DNA of 35,632 bases, taken from the NCBI RefSeq assembly GCF_014199535.1, contig NZ_JACHNV010000004.1:256829-292460 (forward strand). The letters run 5' to 3'. Made by a program: the position numbers and the translations under genes. Positions 6,939 to 14,821 of this stretch are shown here, in pieces. The notes under the pieces are model-generated. The model did no database searches, was not told the origin of the DNA, and was given only the letters and a program-made list of their open reading frames with translations. Position 1 is the first letter of the stretch; every line of letters starts with the position of its first letter. This DNA comes from Hymenobacter latericoloratus (GTDB taxonomy: Bacteria; Bacteroidota; Bacteroidia; Cytophagales; Hymenobacteraceae).

Positions 6939-8042
6939 ATGACAATTCGGAACGGACTGCTGGTAGCTGTTCTGCTCAGTAGCGCGGCCTTAAGCTACGG
7001 GCAGGCCCCGGCCGTAGCGCCTGCTCCCGTGGTGGTAGGCGCGTACGCCCAGGGCAGTTTTATTATTGCTCACACGCCGGCCGTACAGCACCTGGCCGTT
7101 TCGCACCCCACCGGCTTCGAGCTAAACCTACAGCGCCAGACCAACGGCTCGGCGCCCTGGCATGCGTGGTACCGCTACCCCAAAGTGGGCCTGGCGCTGG
7201 TGTATTACGACTACCACAACCCGGTGCTGGGCCGCTCGTACGCCGCCAGCGTTTACATCAATAAGGCTTTCTGGCGCCGCCGGGGGCAGGAAATCAGCTT
7301 TCGTATTGGTACGGGGGTAGGGTACTTCCCCGTGCGCTACGATCAGCTCCGCAACCACAAGAACACCATTGTCAGCTCCCGGCTGAATGCCACCATCCAG
7401 ACCCGGCTGGAGTACGACCTGGCCCTGACCCAGCACCTTGGACTGCTGGTAGGGGTAGGGCTGAACCACTATTCCAACGGCGCTACCACCAAGCCCAACT
7501 TTGGCATTAACCTGCCCACCCTGCTGCTGGGCCTCAACTACCACCAGCAGCGCCCCCTGCGCCCCCTGGATGCGCCGCCCGAGCCAGTGCCGGCCGAGGT
7601 TGGCCGCACTTTCCTGAACCTGAGCACCTCGGTGGGCTGGAAGCAGCGCAACGAAACCGACCACCGCCGCTACCTCGTTAATTCGGTAACGCTGGCCGCC
7701 GGGCGGCGCATCAACCGCAAAAGCAACCTGGTGGCGGGGCTGGAAGGCTTCCTGGACCGGAGCCTGCGGGCTCAGCTCCGGGATACCGCCCGTGCGCAGG
7801 ACAACCTGCCCGACGTGAGAAAGGCCGGGGTGTACATAGGCCACGAGCTGCTCTTTGGCCGGCTGGCGTTTGTGTCGCACCTGGGTTTCTACCTCTACAA
7901 TCCCTACAAGTCCAACAAGTTCTACTACGAGCGACTAGGCCTGAAGTACCACTTCACTGAGCGCCTGTTCGGCAACGTGGACCTGAAAGTGCACCGCGGC
8001 GCCGCCGACGTGATTGAGTGCCGGGTGGGCGTGAAACTATAA
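6939..8042 (+). CDS. PagL-like acyloxyacyl hydrolase (lipid A 3-O-deacylase family)
   Basis: PagL enzymes are outer-membrane barrels that remove the 3-O-linked acyl chain of lipid A. This 367-aa protein has a signal peptide (to SYGQ) and a PagL-like region over roughly residues 30-205. It carries the diagnostic NHYSNGATTKPNFGIN segment, with the catalytic His177 and Ser179 in HYS. The position equivalent to the catalytic Glu of Pseudomonas PagL (12 residues after the serine) is Asn191. After residue 205 a second part with strand-like repeats follows (about 160 aa), making it about twice the length of classical PagL; it may be a second half-barrel. It is transcribed away from the porin array. 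Activity is uncertain because of the missing Glu. Confidence 0.8.
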   Translation: MTIRNGLLVAVLLSSAALSYGQAPAVAPAPVVVGAYAQGSFIIAHTPAVQHLAVSHPTGFELNLQRQTNGSAPWHAWYRYPKVGLALVYYDYHNPVLGRSYAASVYINKAFWRRRGQEISFRIGTGVGYFPVRYDQLRNHKNTIVSSRLNATIQTRLEYDLALTQHLGLLVGVGLNHYSNGATTKPNFGINLPTLLLGLNYHQQRPLRPLDAPPEPVPAEVGRTFLNLSTSVGWKQRNETDHRRYLVNSVTLAAGRRINRKSNLVAGLEGFLDRSLRAQLRDTARAQDNLPDVRKAGVYIGHELLFGRLAFVSHLGFYLYNPYKSNKFYYERLGLKYHFTERLFGNVDLKVHRGAADVIECRVGVKL

Positions 8043-8103
8043 GTGGAAATTTGTTCGACCCTGCTCGTCTCGAAACTAAGTTTCGCGGTACGCTTCACGC
8101 ACG

Positions 8104-9138
8104 CTAAGAAGCGGCTAGTGCCCGGTTGATTTGCTTGACCAACGAAGGCCCTTCGTAAATAAAGCCGGAGTACAGCTGCACCAGCGCCGCTCCCGCCGCC
8201 AGTTTTTCCTGCGCATCCTGGGCCGAGTGAATGCCGCCTACCCCCATGATGGGCATCTGGCCCCGGCTCTGGCGGCTGAGGTAGCGGATAACCTCCGTGG
8301 CCCGCCGGCGCAGGGGGCGCCCGCTCAGGCCGCCCGCTCCCAGGGCACTTACCTGCGCCTCGGGGGTAGTAAGGCCGGTGCGGCTGATGGTGGTGTTGGT
8401 GGCGACCAGTCCGCTTAACTCGGCTTCCCGGGCAATGAGCAGAATATCGTCGAGCTGAGAATCAGTCAGGTCGGGGGCAATTTTCAACAGCAGGGGGCGC
8501 GGCGTGGGCAGGGCCTGGTTGCGCTCCTGCACCTGCTGGAGCAAGGCAATCAGCGGCTCCCGCTCCTGCAGCTGCCGCAGATTCGGGGTGTTCGGCGACG
8601 ACACATTCACCACAAAATAGTCCACCACCTCGTGCAGGGCCTCCACGCAGGCCACGTAGTCCTGGGCCGCCAGCTCGTTGGGGGTGTCCTTGTTTTTGCC
8701 GATGTTGCCCCCAATAATCAACTCCCGGTTGCGGCGTTGGCGCAGGCGGGCGGCGGCGGCTTCGGCGCCTTGGTTATTGAAGCCCATGCGGTTTACCAGG
8801 GCCTCATCCTGGGGCAGGCGGAACAGGCGCGGCTGCGGGTTGCCAAGCTGGGGGCGGGGCGTCACGGTGCCAATTTCCACGAAGCCAAAACCCAGGGCCG
8901 CCAGCTCATCCGTCAGCTCCGCATTCTTATCGAAGCCAGCGGCTATGCCCACCGGGTTGCGGAAAGTGAGGCCGAACACTTCCCGCGCCAGGCTGGGGTG
9001 CTGATAATCATAAAGTCCGCGCAGCAGGGCGGCGGCTCCGGGCAGGCGGTGGGCCCGCTTCAGGTTGTTGAATACCAGATGGTGGGCCTCTTCCGCATCA
9101 AGCCGGAAGAAGAGCGGTTTAAGCAGCGCTTTATACAT
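8104..9138 (-). CDS. pyrD: Quinone-dependent dihydroorotate dehydrogenase (class 2)
   Basis: PyrD oxidises dihydroorotate to orotate with FMN and passes electrons to the quinone pool, the fourth step of pyrimidine synthesis, at the inner membrane. The 344-aa protein starts at 9138 with MYKALLKPLFFRLDAEEAHH, the amphipathic N-terminal helix pair of class 2 enzymes. The longer frame reads through a repeat-rich intergenic stretch and is rejected. Motifs: FGLTFRNPVGIAAGFDKNAE, GFVEIGTVTP, NRMGFNN, the catalytic NVSSPNTPNLR loop with the active-site serine, and GVGGI plus the phosphate-binding GAALVQLYSGF near the end. A -7-like CACCTTTG ends 7 nt before the ATG. It converges with the PagL-like gene. 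Confidence 0.97.
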   Translation of the reverse strand: MYKALLKPLFFRLDAEEAHHLVFNNLKRAHRLPGAAALLRGLYDYQHPSLAREVFGLTFRNPVGIAAGFDKNAELTDELAALGFGFVEIGTVTPRPQLGNPQPRLFRLPQDEALVNRMGFNNQGAEAAAARLRQRRNRELIIGGNIGKNKDTPNELAAQDYVACVEALHEVVDYFVVNVSSPNTPNLRQLQEREPLIALLQQVQERNQALPTPRPLLLKIAPDLTDSQLDDILLIAREAELSGLVATNTTISRTGLTTPEAQVSALGAGGLSGRPLRRRATEVIRYLSRQSRGQMPIMGVGGIHSAQDAQEKLAAGAALVQLYSGFIYEGPSLVKQINRALAAS

Positions 9139-9145
9139 GGCACCG

Positions 9146-9153
9146 CAAAGGTG
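9146..9153 (-). promoter_or_regulatory. Promoter -7-like element for pyrD
   Basis: On the minus strand CACCTTTG, one base off TAnnTTTG, ends 7 nt before the pyrD ATG, predicting an almost leaderless mRNA. It overlaps the left end of a repeat-rich stretch where the 13-mer TGGCGAAATTGTG occurs twice (9152-9164 and 9184-9196). Confidence 0.4.
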
Positions 9154-9200
9154 GCGAAATTGTGAGGTTGTAAAGTGGTGAAATGGCGAAATTGTGGAGT

Positions 9201-9468
9201 GGTGAGTTTGCCGTTCGGGCGGCGCAGATAGGGGTAGCCCCGGCAGGGCAGCATGTCGGTAGAAACCAGCAGGTATAGAAACGCTCAAACCCCCAGCGGG
9301 GCAACCCCTAATCGTTGAACGATTGGTGTCGCCCCGCTGGGGGTTTCAAATGGTTTGAAGGGGTAGGATGTGCTACCAATACGCCACCCCGCCGGGGCTT
9401 TAGAACACGCGAGGAGGTAGGGTCTGCTACCGGTATATTGCCAGCGCCGCCCGAACGGCAAACTCACC
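9201..9468. repeat. Nested palindromic intergenic element with 25-bp terminal inverted repeats
   Basis: The outer arms 9201-9225 and 9444-9468 are exact reverse complements over 25 bp, built around GCCGTTCGGGCGGCGC. Inside, 9287-9302 (AAACCCCCAGCGGGGC) pairs perfectly with 9331-9346, and within that loop AATCGTT and AACGATT (9310-9316, 9318-9324) pair again. The right half has a near-duplicate motif, GGATGTGCTACCAATACGCC (9366-9385) and GGTCTGCTACCGGTATATTG (9421-9440). A degenerate complement of this right half is visible at about 9234-9268. It fills the gap between yifB and pyrD. It has no open frame worth calling and looks like an interspersed palindromic element. Confidence 0.8.
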
Positions 9469-9494
9469 ATCTCACATGTTCACCATTTCACCCG

Positions 9495-11033
9495 CTACCC
9501 CGCCCAGCCTTCCCGGTCGAGGCTGCGGTACTGAATGGCTTCGGCCAGGTGCGGGAGCTGGATGTCGTCGGTGCCCGCCAGGTCGGCGATGGTGCGGGCT
9601 ACCTTCAGAATCCGGTCGTAGGCGCGGGCCGAGAGGCCGAGGCGCTCCATGGCGGTTTTGAGCAGGGCCAGTCCCGCTGCATCAACCCGGCAAATATCCT
9701 TTACCATCTGGGAAGGCATCATGGCGTTGGAGTGGATATCCGGAAACTCCCGGAACCGCTCGGCCTGGCGCTGCCGGGCCTGCTCTACCCGCTCCTGAAT
9801 CGAGCGACTGTCTTCGGCCCGGCGCATTTCCGTCATTTGGTCGAACGTAACGGGCGTTACCTCCACATGTAAGTCGATGCGGTCCAGCAAGGGTCCGCTT
9901 ACTTTGTTGAGGTAACGCTGCACTACCCCCGGCCCGCACACGCACTCTTTTTCCGGATGGTTGTAATACCCACACGGGCACGGATTCATCGAGGCTATCA
10001 ACATAAAGTTGGCCGGGAAATCAATGCTGACTTTAGCTCTTGAAATGGTCACGCGGCGCTCTTCCAGGGGCTGGCGCATCACCTCCAGCACCGTGCGCTT
10101 AAACTCCGGCAGCTCATCCAGAAACAGCACGCCATTGTGGGCCAGGGAGATTTCGCCGGGCTGCGGATTGCCCCCGCCCCCCACCAGCGCCACATCCGAA
10201 ATAGTATGGTGCGGACTGCGGAACGGGCGAGTGTTCAGCAAGGAAGCATTGGCGCCGAGCTTGCCCGCCACCGAATGAATTTTGGTAGTTTCCAGGGCCT
10301 CCTGCATGTTTAGTGGGGGCAGGATGCTGGGCAGGCGCTTGGCCAGCATGGTTTTGCCTGCGCCCGGCGGGCCGATCATAATCACGTTGTGGCCGCCGGC
10401 CGCCGCAATTTCCAGGGCGCGCTTGATGTTCTCCTGGCCCTGCACATCGGCAAAGTCGGCGGCGTACTGGTTGGCGGTGTGCTGAAATACGTTGCGCGTG
10501 TCCACCATTACGGGCGCAATTTCCAGCCGGCCTTCCAGAAAATCCACGGCCTCCTGCATGGTGTCCACCGGAATTACGTCGAGGTTGTTCACGATGGCCG
10601 CCTCCTGAGCGTTGCCGCGCGGCAGAATCAGCCCTCGGAAGCCCTCCTTACGGGCCTGAATGGCAATGGGCAGCACCCCCCGAATCGGCCGCAGCTCGCC
10701 ATCCAGCGCCAATTCTCCCATGATGATGTACTCATTGAGCCGCTCCGTGGTGAGCTGCTGGGAGGCGTGCAGAATACCCAGGGCTATGGGCAAGTCGTAG
10801 GCCGAGCCCTCCTTGCGGATATCGGCGGGTGCCATGTTCACCACCACTTTGGTGCGCGGCATACGGTACCCCCGAAATTTAAGGGCTGCTTCTACCCGCT
10901 GCTGGCTTTCCTTAATGGCATTATCGGGCAGGCCCACCACGAAAAACCCCGTGCCCTGCGATACGACAACCTCAATCGTGATGGTATTCGCGTTAACCCC
11001 CTGAACGGCCGAGCCGTAGGTTTTGGTAAGCAT
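9495..11033 (-). CDS. comM: YifB/ComM family Mg-chelatase-like AAA+ ATPase
   Basis: ComM/YifB proteins are hexameric AAA+ ATPases; in naturally competent bacteria ComM promotes branch migration when transformed DNA is integrated. This 512-aa protein has the standard order: an N-terminal ChlI/Lon-protease-like domain (starting MLTKTYGSAVQGVNANTI, with VVGLPDNAIKES), an AAA+ core with Walker A GPPGAGKTML (Lys227), a Walker B region (LFLDELPEF), a cysteine cluster CPCGYYNHPEKECVC, and a C-terminal Mg-chelatase domain (RVDAAGLALLKTAMERL, SARAYDRILKVARTIADL). The start at 11033 matches the family; the longer frame adds 22 unlikely residues. Neighbouring genes are unrelated to DNA uptake. The symbol is by family resemblance. 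Confidence 0.93.
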   Translation of the reverse strand: MLTKTYGSAVQGVNANTITIEVVVSQGTGFFVVGLPDNAIKESQQRVEAALKFRGYRMPRTKVVVNMAPADIRKEGSAYDLPIALGILHASQQLTTERLNEYIIMGELALDGELRPIRGVLPIAIQARKEGFRGLILPRGNAQEAAIVNNLDVIPVDTMQEAVDFLEGRLEIAPVMVDTRNVFQHTANQYAADFADVQGQENIKRALEIAAAGGHNVIMIGPPGAGKTMLAKRLPSILPPLNMQEALETTKIHSVAGKLGANASLLNTRPFRSPHHTISDVALVGGGGNPQPGEISLAHNGVLFLDELPEFKRTVLEVMRQPLEERRVTISRAKVSIDFPANFMLIASMNPCPCGYYNHPEKECVCGPGVVQRYLNKVSGPLLDRIDLHVEVTPVTFDQMTEMRRAEDSRSIQERVEQARQRQAERFREFPDIHSNAMMPSQMVKDICRVDAAGLALLKTAMERLGLSARAYDRILKVARTIADLAGTDDIQLPHLAEAIQYRSLDREGWAG

Positions 11034-11106
11034 AGAATAGAGTAAGCTAAATAAAAACGTTGGTGAAGATACTGCCCCGCCCGCTAGCGTCCTATACAAT
11101 GCCGCA

Positions 11107-11178
11107 GGGCCTCCGTATTCCGCCTGCGCCCTACCCCCCTGAGAGCAAGGAAGGTGGCACAGGTGAATACGGAGGCCC
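11107..11178. repeat. 14-bp inverted repeat with 44-nt loop downstream of gmhA
   Basis: GGGCCTCCGTATTC (11107-11120) is exactly complementary to 11165-11178. It lies between the gmhA stop codon (minus strand) and the yifB start. On the minus strand no T tract follows, so it is not a textbook terminator; the long loop could host another structure. Confidence 0.65.
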
Positions 11179-11203
11179 CGGTTGATTCTGAAGCTGCTGG
11201 GTG

Positions 11204-11791
11204 TTACTTCACTAGCTGCTCAATGAGCATGATCATGATGTGAATGGCTTTGATGTGGATTTCCTGAATCCGGTCGGCGTAGCCGGCGTGCGGCGCCCGG
11301 ATTTCCACGTCGCTGAGGCCGGCCAGCTTGCCGCCGTCCTTGCCCGTCAGGCTTACTACCTGCATGCCGGCCGCGCGGGCCGCTTCGGCGGCCAGCAGCA
11401 CGTTCGGCGAGTTGCCGCTGGTGCTGATGGCCAGCAGTACATCGTTGGGGCGACCCAGGGCCTCCACAAAGCGGCTGAACACCCGGTCGTAGCCGAAATC
11501 GTTGGCCACGCAGCTCATGTGCGAGGCTTCGGTGAGGGCAATGGCGGCCAGGGCGCGGCGGTCCTGGCGGTAGCGGCCGGTTAGTTCCTCGGCGAAATGC
11601 TGGGCGTCGCAGAGGGAGCCGCCGTTGCCGCAGGTCAGAATTTTGCCGCCCTGGTCCAGGGAAGCAGCCATCAGGCGGGCTGCCTGTTCAATGGCCTGCA
11701 GGTTGGCGGGGTCTTGCAGAAAACGGTCGAGCACCGACTGCGCTTCGGTCAGCTCGGCCCGAATGAGGTCAGAAAGCGGGAGTTGAGTCAC
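11204..11791 (-). CDS. gmhA: Phosphoheptose isomerase (D-sedoheptulose-7-phosphate isomerase)
   Basis: GmhA converts sedoheptulose-7-phosphate into D-glycero-D-manno-heptose-7-phosphate, the first step toward the heptoses of lipopolysaccharide or other surface glycans. The 195-aa protein is a single SIS domain of usual length. Visible motifs: [21 protein letters not shown] (residues 54-74, with the Asp, His and catalytic Glu region), the sugar-phosphate loop STSGNSPNV near 125-133, SLTGKDGG, and the C-terminal [12 protein letters not shown] helix with the catalytic His. No other heptose genes are in the window. A full -7 element ends exactly 4 nt before the ATG. The hydrophobic-protein gene upstream ends right at that element. 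Confidence 0.93.
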   Translation of the reverse strand: MTQLPLSDLIRAELTEAQSVLDRFLQDPANLQAIEQAARLMAASLDQGGKILTCGNGGSLCDAQHFAEELTGRYRQDRRALAAIALTEASHMSCVANDFGYDRVFSRFVEALGRPNDVLLAISTSGNSPNVLLAAEAARAAGMQVVSLTGKDGGKLAGLSDVEIRAPHAGYADRIQEIHIKAIHIMIMLIEQLVK

Positions 11792-11795
11792 GCCC

Positions 11796-11803
11796 CAAAG
11801 ATA
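11796..11803 (-). promoter_or_regulatory. Promoter -7 element of gmhA, 4 nt before the ATG
   Basis: TATCTTTG on the minus strand matches TAnnTTTG fully and is separated from the gmhA ATG by only 4 nt, so transcription would begin at or next to the start codon. It directly abuts the stop codon of the upstream gene (11804). Confidence 0.6.
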
Positions 11804-12244
11804 CTAGAGCGGCCGGTTCGGAGCATCGGGCGACGAGAGGGGGGTAGGGCGCGGGGCGTTGCTCAGGCCGGGGTCGGCGGCAGAATAGCCCGACCGGGGC
11901 TCGCCATCGGGGTAGGTGGTGGTGCCGGTACGGGGGGCGCCGGGGGCCCGCTCGGCGGTGGTCCGCTGCTCCATCTGGTAGTCGTATAGGCGGGCTTTCA
12001 GCTCGTTGATTTTCGCGTCGCGGGCCGTCACTTCGCGGCGTAGCAGCACGCTATCCAGGTTTTCGGTGATAAGCTGCAGACCTAGCAGCACCACGGCCGC
12101 TACCAGCATCCCGAAGTACAACGCTTCTGGGGTACCAGCCATGCCCACAAAACTGGCGCGCACGGAGGGCAACAGCAGTACCAGCAGCGCCAGCAGCAGG
12201 AATACCATCACCAGAATCGTAACCAGTCGTTTGAGAGCAAGCAT
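11804..12244 (-). CDS. Small membrane protein with two TM segments and a coiled coil, function unknown
   Basis: A 146-aa protein starting at 12244 (MLALKRLVTILVMVFLLL); the longer frame adds 14 residues and is less likely. Two hydrophobic segments, about residues 5-25 and 42-60, are separated by a short loop (SFVGMAGTPEALYFG). A charged heptad-like stretch follows (ENLDSVLLRREVTARDAKIN and the ELKARLYDYQ that follows), probably a coiled coil. The last 50 residues are Pro/Gly/Thr/Ser-rich and look disordered. The topology resembles LapA-like or DUF-type inner-membrane scaffolds, but I do not recognise the family. It precedes gmhA on the same strand with 12 nt between stop and start, so joint transcription is likely. 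Confidence 0.7.
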   Translation of the reverse strand: MLALKRLVTILVMVFLLLALLVLLLPSVRASFVGMAGTPEALYFGMLVAAVVLLGLQLITENLDSVLLRREVTARDAKINELKARLYDYQMEQRTTAERAPGAPRTGTTTYPDGEPRSGYSAADPGLSNAPRPTPLSSPDAPNRPL

Positions 12245-12438
12245 GAGCAGTAGCAGGTTGTGGTGGAGTACAGAACTAGCCCTCATACGGAGCAGCCCAA
12301 TTCACGGACTAAATATAGGCTTTCCAAGATGGAAATAGGGCATGCGGTTCAGCTTGCCGGAGTGGCTGCTTGCGTGTGTTCTTTCAGGCGTAGTTTCTGG
12401 CCTGGAAGGGGGTAGGAGCTCAACTGGCTAATCGATAA

Positions 12439-12481
12439 AAACCCTGTCATCCTGCGCGACCAGCGCAGGATGACAGGGTTT
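12439..12481 (-). terminator. Strong intrinsic terminator of the ABC exporter gene
   Basis: AAACCCTGTCATCCTGCGC (12439-12457) pairs perfectly over 19 bp with 12463-12481 across a 5-nt loop. On the minus strand it starts 19 nt after the ABC stop codon and runs into TTTTT. The stretch 12245-12438 upstream of the small membrane protein holds no gene; TATATTTA at 12310-12317 (minus strand) is a weak promoter candidate. Confidence 0.88.
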
Positions 12482-12499
12482 ACTCTACAACCGCCGGTG

Positions 12500-14341
12500 T
12501 TATACCAGGGCCGCGTTGCTGGTTTGCATGAGGCTCAGGCGCTGATAAAGGCCACCTTCGCGGCGCTGCAATTCCTCGTGGGTGCCGCGCTCCACAATGC
12601 GGCCGTGCTGGAGCACCACAATTTCATCGGCGTGCTGCACAGTGCTCAGGCGGTGGGCAATAACCAGGGACGTGCGGTTTTGCATCAGGCGCGTGAGGGC
12701 TTCCTGCACCAGCTTCTCGCTTTCCGTATCGAGGGCCGAGGTAGCTTCGTCCAGAATCAGGATGGGCGGGTTGCGCAAAATGGCGCGGGCAATGCTCAGG
12801 CGCTGCCGCTGCCCCCCGGAAAGCCGGCTGCCCCGGTCGCCGATAATTGTCTGGTAGCCTTCCGGCGAGGCCACGATAAAGTCGTGGGCGTTGGCAATGC
12901 GGGCGGCCTCCATCACCTCCTGCTCGGTGGCCTCGGTGTTGAAGCGGATGTTATTGAAGATAGTGTCGTTGAACAGAATGCTTTCCTGCGTGACGATGCC
13001 CATCTGGTCGCGCACGGAGTGAATGGTGCAGTCGCGCACATCGTGGCCGTCGATGAGGAGCTGGCCACCGGTGGGGTCGTAGAAGCGAGGTAGGAGGTCG
13101 GCCAGGGTGCTTTTGCCGCCCCCGCTGGGGCCCACCAGCGCCACGGTTTTACCCTTCGGAATCGTCAGGTTGATGTCCTGGAGCACGGGCGTATCGCCGT
13201 AGCTGAACTGCAGGTTACGCAGCTCGATTTGCTCCTGGAAAGGGGGTAGGGCGCGTGCCTCGGGCTTGTCCCGAATGACGGGCTCGGTGTCAATAATGCT
13301 CAGCACCCGCTCGCCGGCCACCAGTCCGCGCTGAATATTGCCAAACGACGACGACAGCGCCTTAGCCGGCGTGAGCACCTGCGAAAACAGCACCACGTAG
13401 CCAATGAATGTCTGGCCCGTGAGGGTGGATTGTCCGCCCAGAATGAGAGTGCCGCCAAAGTACAGTAGGCCTGCTACCACCGAAACGCCGGCAAACTCTG
13501 AAAACGGGGAGGCCAGGTCCCGGGTGTTGTCGATGGCGCGGGAGGTGCGGGCGTACTGGTCGTTCTGGTCCTCGAACTTGCCTTTGATGTAGTCCTGGGC
13601 ATTAAACGCTTTGATAACCCGGATGCCGCCCAAGGTCTCATCAATTACAGAGAGCATGGAGCCCAGCGTACTCTGACTTTGCTTGGCTTGGGTCCGCAGG
13701 CGTTTAGCCACGGTGGCAATAATGCCGCCTGAAATAGGCAGCAGCACCAAGGTGAATAGGGTAAGCGGAACCGAGATATAGAACAGCAAAGCGAAGAAAG
13801 CAATGATGTTCAGAGGCTCCCGAATAACGGCCGTTAGCGTGTTTACCACGGACGTTTCTACCTCCTGCACGTCGGCCGTAAAGCGCGACATCAGGTCGCC
13901 CTTTCGCTCCCCACCAAAGAACCCCAGCGGCAACTGAATAATGCGGGTATAGAGATGGTGGCGCAGGTTTTGGATTACGCGGGCTCGTACTTTGGCCAGA
14001 AGGCGTAGGCTTAAGTAGCGAAAAATATTGCTAAGCAGCACGGAACACACTACTACGCCACAGACAAAAGCCAGCGCGCCCATTTTGCCGCGGGCCGCCA
14101 GCACGTCACCGAAGTAATAGTAAAATGTATCCCGGGCCCAGTCAAAGCTAACCTGAAAAGCCGGGAGGTGGGTTGGCAGCTTAACCTCGTCGGTTTTATC
14201 AAACAATACGCTCAGCAGGGGAATGATGAGTGTGAAATTGGCCAGGCCAAAAACGATGGCCAGCACGGTACATACTAAGTACAAGGGCAGAAAATCAGCC
14301 CAGGGCCGGGCGTACTGCAGAATGCGGAGGTAGGTCTTCAT
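12500..14341 (-). CDS. ABC exporter, fused permease and ATPase (MsbA-like lipid/drug type)
   Basis: A 613-aa half-transporter of the usual length for bacterial exporters that work as homodimers in the inner membrane. The N-terminal half (about residues 15-330) is a six-helix type-1 exporter domain. The C-terminal half is the ATPase: Walker A GPSGGGKST (Lys410), the Q-loop in MGIVTQESILFND, signature LSGGQRQRLS near 505-515, Walker B ILILDEATSALD and the H-loop VIAHRLSTV. Best family fit is MsbA-like, so lipid A or another lipid or hydrophobic compound is a plausible cargo, but drug export cannot be excluded. The neighbouring gmhA and Wzi-type genes make an envelope role reasonable. A TACCTTTG element ends 8 nt before the ATG. 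Confidence 0.94.
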   Translation of the reverse strand: MKTYLRILQYARPWADFLPLYLVCTVLAIVFGLANFTLIIPLLSVLFDKTDEVKLPTHLPAFQVSFDWARDTFYYYFGDVLAARGKMGALAFVCGVVVCSVLLSNIFRYLSLRLLAKVRARVIQNLRHHLYTRIIQLPLGFFGGERKGDLMSRFTADVQEVETSVVNTLTAVIREPLNIIAFFALLFYISVPLTLFTLVLLPISGGIIATVAKRLRTQAKQSQSTLGSMLSVIDETLGGIRVIKAFNAQDYIKGKFEDQNDQYARTSRAIDNTRDLASPFSEFAGVSVVAGLLYFGGTLILGGQSTLTGQTFIGYVVLFSQVLTPAKALSSSFGNIQRGLVAGERVLSIIDTEPVIRDKPEARALPPFQEQIELRNLQFSYGDTPVLQDINLTIPKGKTVALVGPSGGGKSTLADLLPRFYDPTGGQLLIDGHDVRDCTIHSVRDQMGIVTQESILFNDTIFNNIRFNTEATEQEVMEAARIANAHDFIVASPEGYQTIIGDRGSRLSGGQRQRLSIARAILRNPPILILDEATSALDTESEKLVQEALTRLMQNRTSLVIAHRLSTVQHADEIVVLQHGRIVERGTHEELQRREGGLYQRLSLMQTSNAALV

Positions 14342-14349
14342 CGGAATGG

Positions 14350-14357
14350 CAAAGGTA
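14350..14357 (-). promoter_or_regulatory. Promoter -7 element of the ABC exporter
   Basis: TACCTTTG on the minus strand lies 8 nt before the ATG at 14341, predicting a leader of a few nucleotides. No convincing -33 TTG at the normal distance. Confidence 0.6.
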
Positions 14358-14384
14358 CGGCATTCTGGAAGCTGCTATAACAGC

Positions 14385-14416
14385 AAAGCCCCGCGCCGGG
14401 TCTGGCGCGGGGCTTT
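14385..14416. terminator. Hairpin terminator between the J1-like gene and the ABC gene
   Basis: AAAGCCCCGCGCC and GGCGCGGGGCTTT form a perfect 13-bp stem with a 6-nt loop. It follows the stop codon of the minus-strand gene at 14449 and lies just upstream of the ABC promoter. Confidence 0.85.
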
Positions 14417-14448
14417 ACGGATCTGAGAGGGGTAGGACCTCTGGCCGA

Positions 14449-14808
14449 TTACTCGGCCTTAAACACGCCTACCACTTCAATCTGCCCGATGATGTGGCGG
14501 TTGAACTCGGCCAGCTCTTCGGCCGGTATCCACAGCTCCTCATGCTCCCGGCCACCGACATTCTGCACTGGAAACTGGTCGGCATAGTCGGCCTCCACCG
14601 CGAAGCGCAGCACGTAGCCTACGCCATAGTAAGGCACGTTCCAGTCGCGGGCAATCTGGGCCGCGTACTGCTCATTCAGGACCGGGTAGAAAATGGGCTG
14701 CTCCGGCAGGCGCGGCGGAAATGCCAGCCACCCCGACGCCGCAATCAAATCCAGCTCCGCCTGGTTTACGGGGCGGTACAGCAGCGTTGTGGCCGATTCG
14801 TGGCGCAT
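14449..14808 (-). CDS. Small conserved protein of the type annotated ADP-ribosylation/crystallin J1
   Basis: A 119-aa soluble protein. Diagnostic-looking stretches are TTLLYRPVNQAELDLIAASG, FPPRLPEQPIFYPVLNEQYA, QIARDWNVPYYGVGYVLRF and the C-terminal ELWIPAEELAEFNRHIIGQI. From memory this pattern is shared by short proteins that databases label ADP-ribosylation/crystallin J1, though they are far shorter than real ADP-ribosylglycohydrolases and lack their metal-binding motifs. The label should not be read as a demonstrated activity. The gene has its own terminator, and upstream is a repeat-rich gap. It may be co-transcribed with nothing else. Confidence 0.7.
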   Translation of the reverse strand: MRHESATTLLYRPVNQAELDLIAASGWLAFPPRLPEQPIFYPVLNEQYAAQIARDWNVPYYGVGYVLRFAVEADYADQFPVQNVGGREHEELWIPAEELAEFNRHIIGQIEVVGVFKAE

Positions 14809-14821
14809 TTTGTTGGTGATG

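Noticed and set aside
8065..8100. Small hairpin GAAAC-GTTTC between the PagL-like gene and pyrD as terminator
   Set aside because: The stem is only about 6 bp and no T tract follows, so it is not convincing.
9287..9346. Stem in the yifB-pyrD gap as the yifB terminator
   Set aside because: It has no T tract beyond TTT, lies about 150 nt from the yifB stop, and is part of a larger nested repeat; a terminator role is possible but not supported.
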